A stretch of 64,000 bases of DNA, taken from contig CAKSHJ010000001.1 of the NCBI GenBank assembly GCA_934457095.1, positions 124,001-188,000 of the forward strand, given 5' to 3'. Source of the stretch: an uncultured Eubacteriales bacterium (GTDB lineage: Bacteria > Bacillota > Clostridia > Oscillospirales > Acutalibacteraceae). The notes beneath the pieces were generated by a model. The model did not search any database. It was not told the origin of the DNA and saw only the letters and a list, made by a program, of their open reading frames with translations. How positions within the stretch are numbered: position 1 is the first letter of the stretch; each line of letters starts with the position of its first letter. The position numbers were made by a program, and so were the translations under genes. Shown one piece after another: positions 61,783 through 64,000 of this stretch.

Positions 61783-62193
61783 TTATTTTACTTTTTTCCG
61801 TTTATTTACCGCCAAAACGCCTCCGAAAATACCGCCAATCAGCATAAGCGCAAATCTCAACGCAGTGGAAACGGTTAAAATACTGCCGCCGCTTGTGCAG
61901 GCAGAAATCAATATACAGGCAAACAATACAGCGCCGCTGCAAGCACCCATAATCAATCCCTTGCTGTGACAAAGCCTTGCAGACAAAAACCCTGCAAACA
62001 TCGCGCTGAGCGCCGAAATACCAATGCTGATTCCACTGATTGCCTGAGTAGGCATAGATTTGGTGAGCACCAGCACCAAGGCGCACAAAGCCAGAAGCGC
62101 CGCGCACAGAAACAGTCCCGCAATGCAGCCGATTGCTAAATATTTGAGATACCTGCCAAAGGTACCGTCTGCTTTATCTCTGCTTTTTTTCAT
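61783..62193 (-). CDS. TIGR04086-type small membrane protein
   Basis: The 136-residue protein has four membrane helices (about 18-44, 49-70, 76-96, 104-126) and a basic tail. It resembles the TIGR04086 (YrzE-like) family, which often sits beside SCIFF genes. No function known. The ATG at 62193 follows AAGGGGG; the frame is open for 15 more codons. Confidence 0.78.
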   Translation of the reverse strand: MKKSRDKADGTFGRYLKYLAIGCIAGLFLCAALLALCALVLVLTKSMPTQAISGISIGISALSAMFAGFLSARLCHSKGLIMGACSGAVLFACILISACTSGGSILTVSTALRFALMLIGGIFGGVLAVNKRKKVK

Positions 62194-62270
62194 AAATAAA
62201 AACCCCCTTGCCAATACCTGATACCAAAAGGTATTCATTGCAAGAGGATTTTATGATGTGCAAAAGAAAA

Positions 62271-62690
62271 TTATTGTTCTTCTTTGGTTTGTGTTTTTTT
62301 GCTGCCGAACAGTCCCTTTTTCTCTGCCGGTTTATTTTCGGCAGAATCAGCTGCAACCTGCTGTACACGGTCCAGAGGTGTTTCGACAGAGCTGATTGCC
62401 CAGCGTTTTAAACGCAGCTTTTGACGGTCGGTACCGGTTTCAATAATAATAGAATCACTCTCGTCCTTCACTGCGACAATTCTGCCTACAATACCGCCAA
62501 TGGTGGTAATTTCATCGCCGATTTTGGCATTTTTACGATTTTCTGCATCCTTCTTTTTCTTTTTGGAATTGGGACGGAACAGTAAAAAGTAAGCGCCCAA
62601 AATCACTGCACCGTAAATAATAATCCAAACCCACCAAGGGTTTCCGCCGGATTCCTCCGCAGCAGCGTCCAAAAGCCAAGTATGTATCAT
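62271..62690 (-). CDS. yajC: Sec translocase accessory subunit YajC
   Basis: One membrane helix (about 19-40, WWVWIIIYGAVILGAYFLLF) followed by a conserved basic and beta-rich domain (KIGDEITTIGGIVGRIVAVKDES); 139 residues, including a longer Lys/Glu tail. It joins SecDF in protein export. Next to tgt as in many bacteria, but secDF does not follow; the SCIFF block does. Confidence 0.94.
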   Translation of the reverse strand: MIHTWLLDAAAEESGGNPWWVWIIIYGAVILGAYFLLFRPNSKKKKKDAENRKNAKIGDEITTIGGIVGRIVAVKDESDSIIIETGTDRQKLRLKRWAISSVETPLDRVQQVAADSAENKPAEKKGLFGSKKTQTKEEQ

Positions 62691-62764
62691 GTGTTTTGCA
62701 CCTCCATGTCATTACAATTCATTATAGCAATATTTCATGTCGCTTGCAAGCGAAAAATGCAGAA

Positions 62765-63904
62765 TTATATTCTTGTTGACAGTTTGTTTACATTTTCCCG
62801 GTAAAAGTCTGCAAAGCTGCCGCTTTCAAGCGTTACCCGAATTTTCTCCAGCAGCGAATTGTAAAAATATAAATTATGCATAACGGCAAGACGCATACCC
62901 AGCATTTCCTTGCTTTTGAGCAGGTGGTGTACATACGCGCGGGTGTGGTTTCGGCATACCGGGCAAGTACAGTCCTCATCAATCGGAACTTCGTCCAGCT
63001 CATATTTGGCGTTCATTAAATTGCGGCAGCCCTGCATCGTAAAGGCATGTCCGTGCCGAGCGTTACGAGTGGGCATCACACAGTCGAATATGTCAATTCC
63101 GCGGTATACTGCTTCCAGAATATTGGCAGGCGTACCTACACCCATTAAATACCGCGGTTTATTTTGCGGCATTTCCGGTTCCACCGCCTCAATAATACGG
63201 TACATTTCCTCTGCGGTTTCGCCCACGGCCAGCCCGCCAATCGCATAACCGTCCAAGTCCAGCTCTCGTATCTGCTGCATATGCTGTTTGCGCAAATCCT
63301 CATAGGTGCCGCCCTGGTTAATGCCCCACAACCATTGCTCCCTGTTGAGCGTATCCGGTTTTGCATTCAAACGCTCCAATTCGTCTCTGCAACGGTATAA
63401 CCAACGCAATGTTCTCGCACAAGACTGCGCAACATAATCGTATTCTGCGGGGTTTTCCACGCACTCGTCAAATGCCATGGCAATGGTCGCACCCAAATTA
63501 GACTGAATACGCATGCTTTCCTCAGGCCCCATAAAAATTTTTCTGCCGTCTATATGCGAGGAAAAGGTAACGCCCTCCTCTTTAATATTGCGTAGCTTTG
63601 CCAAGGAAAACACCTGAAAACCGCCGCTGTCGGTCAAAATAGGCCCATGCCAATTGGTAAAACGATGCAACCCGCCCAGTTTTTTGACCGTTTGGTCTCC
63701 CGGCCGCAAATGCAAATGATAGGTATTACAAAGCTGCACCTGACATTTTAACTGTTTTAAATCCAAAGCGGAAACGCCGCCCTTAATGGCGCCGCAGGTA
63801 GCAACATTCATAAATGCCGGCGTTTGAATGATGCCGTGCGGTGTGCAAATTTCTCCGCGCCGCGCCTTGCCCTGTGTGTGTAAAATACGAATGCGTTCTT
63901 TCAT
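62765..63904 (-). CDS. tgt: Queuine tRNA-ribosyltransferase
   Basis: Swaps guanine-34 for preQ1 in GUN-anticodon tRNAs; 379 residues. Catalytic motif LTDSGGFQVFSLAK, substrate-binding GGLAVGE, nucleophile-region FDCVMPTRNARHGHAF and zinc site CTCPVCRNHTRAYVHHL are all present. Leads the run tgt-yajC-TIGR04086-scfA-scfB-proC-spoIIM. Confidence 0.97.
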   Translation of the reverse strand: MKERIRILHTQGKARRGEICTPHGIIQTPAFMNVATCGAIKGGVSALDLKQLKCQVQLCNTYHLHLRPGDQTVKKLGGLHRFTNWHGPILTDSGGFQVFSLAKLRNIKEEGVTFSSHIDGRKIFMGPEESMRIQSNLGATIAMAFDECVENPAEYDYVAQSCARTLRWLYRCRDELERLNAKPDTLNREQWLWGINQGGTYEDLRKQHMQQIRELDLDGYAIGGLAVGETAEEMYRIIEAVEPEMPQNKPRYLMGVGTPANILEAVYRGIDIFDCVMPTRNARHGHAFTMQGCRNLMNAKYELDEVPIDEDCTCPVCRNHTRAYVHHLLKSKEMLGMRLAVMHNLYFYNSLLEKIRVTLESGSFADFYRENVNKLSTRI

Positions 63905-63946
63905 AAAGTGTTAAATTCCTTTGTGCTAAATTTACTTTGAAATTTT

Positions 63947-63975
63947 ATTATAAGATACCTGCAAACAGAATGCAA
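63947..63975 (-). promoter_or_regulatory. Sigma-A promoter of tgt
   Basis: Minus-strand TTGCAT, 17-base spacer, TATAAT, about 43 bases before the tgt start, with AAAGGAA between. Confidence 0.85.
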
Positions 63976-64000
63976 ATGCCTATGCAAAAAAGCGGTTATA

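Overview
The window looks like about 64 kb of chromosome from an anaerobic, spore-forming member of the Clostridia (Bacillota). The evidence is the genes themselves: the spore genes spoVB, yabP, yabQ and spoIIM; a SCIFF peptide with its radical-SAM maturase; division genes sepF, divIVA and divIC; flavin-dependent thymidylate synthase ThyX; class III fructose-bisphosphatase; and gene orders shared with Bacillus subtilis. Almost everything is housekeeping. I see no prophage, insertion sequence, CRISPR array or integrative element.

Layout. 1-6 kb (minus strand): frr (partial), pyrH, a WYL regulator, an RlmL-like methyltransferase, hpf, a fumarase-type alpha subunit and an amidohydrolase. 6-11 kb (minus): the yab-type cluster spoVB-mazG-HU-rqcP-yabP-yabQ-divIC-S1 protein, the same order as the B. 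subtilis yabM-yabR block apart from the HU gene. 11-26 kb (minus): zinc-ribbon protein, hemZ, MBL hydrolase, rel, recJ, U32 peptidase-like protein, mltG, 5-formyl-THF cyclo-ligase, DJ-1 protein, tmk, thyX, fbp, exoA. 26.5-29.3 kb (plus): cyclophilin, ABC exporter, thioesterase. 29.3-29.7 kb: a perfect parS site and tRNA-Ser(GGA). 29.7-37.3 kb (plus): asnS, an aminotransferase, ppx, ppk1, pfkA. 37.3-46 kb (minus): comEA, rluD, lspA, ileS, divIVA, a decayed ylmH, sepF, ylmE and an HlyD-like adaptor. 46-53 kb (minus): miaA, mutL, mutS, a YlbF/RicF-like gene and miaB. 53.5-58.3 kb: a YhgE/Pip membrane protein, a small unknown gene, birA and a repeat-bearing surface protein. 58.5-64 kb (minus): spoIIM (with a second perfect parS inside it), proC, the SCIFF pair scfB/scfA, a TIGR04086-type membrane protein, yajC and tgt.

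The most notable observations are two perfect 16-bp parS sites 29.3 kb apart, one lying at an abrupt switch in strand composition; a likely ATT start codon for exoA, forced by a promoter that overlaps every normal start; a YlmH pseudogene caught in decay between sepF and divIVA; an orphan fumarase alpha subunit; a polyphosphate/phosphofructokinase gene group; and a surface protein with a consensus promoter, an operator-like inverted repeat and a 12-bp tandem repeat. Several genes use TTG starts supported by Shine-Dalgarno (SD) spacing. The SCIFF precursor is a 49-codon gene.

Functionally, the window covers pyrimidine and dTMP supply (pyrH, thyX, tmk), translation and tRNA modification (frr, hpf, asnS, ileS, miaA, miaB, tgt, rluD, rqcP), mismatch and other DNA repair (mutS, mutL, recJ, exoA, mazG), stringent response and polyphosphate (rel, ppx, ppk1), cell division and wall (sepF, divIVA, divIC, mltG), and sporulation. 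All functions are inferred from sequence recognition by eye; no database search was run.
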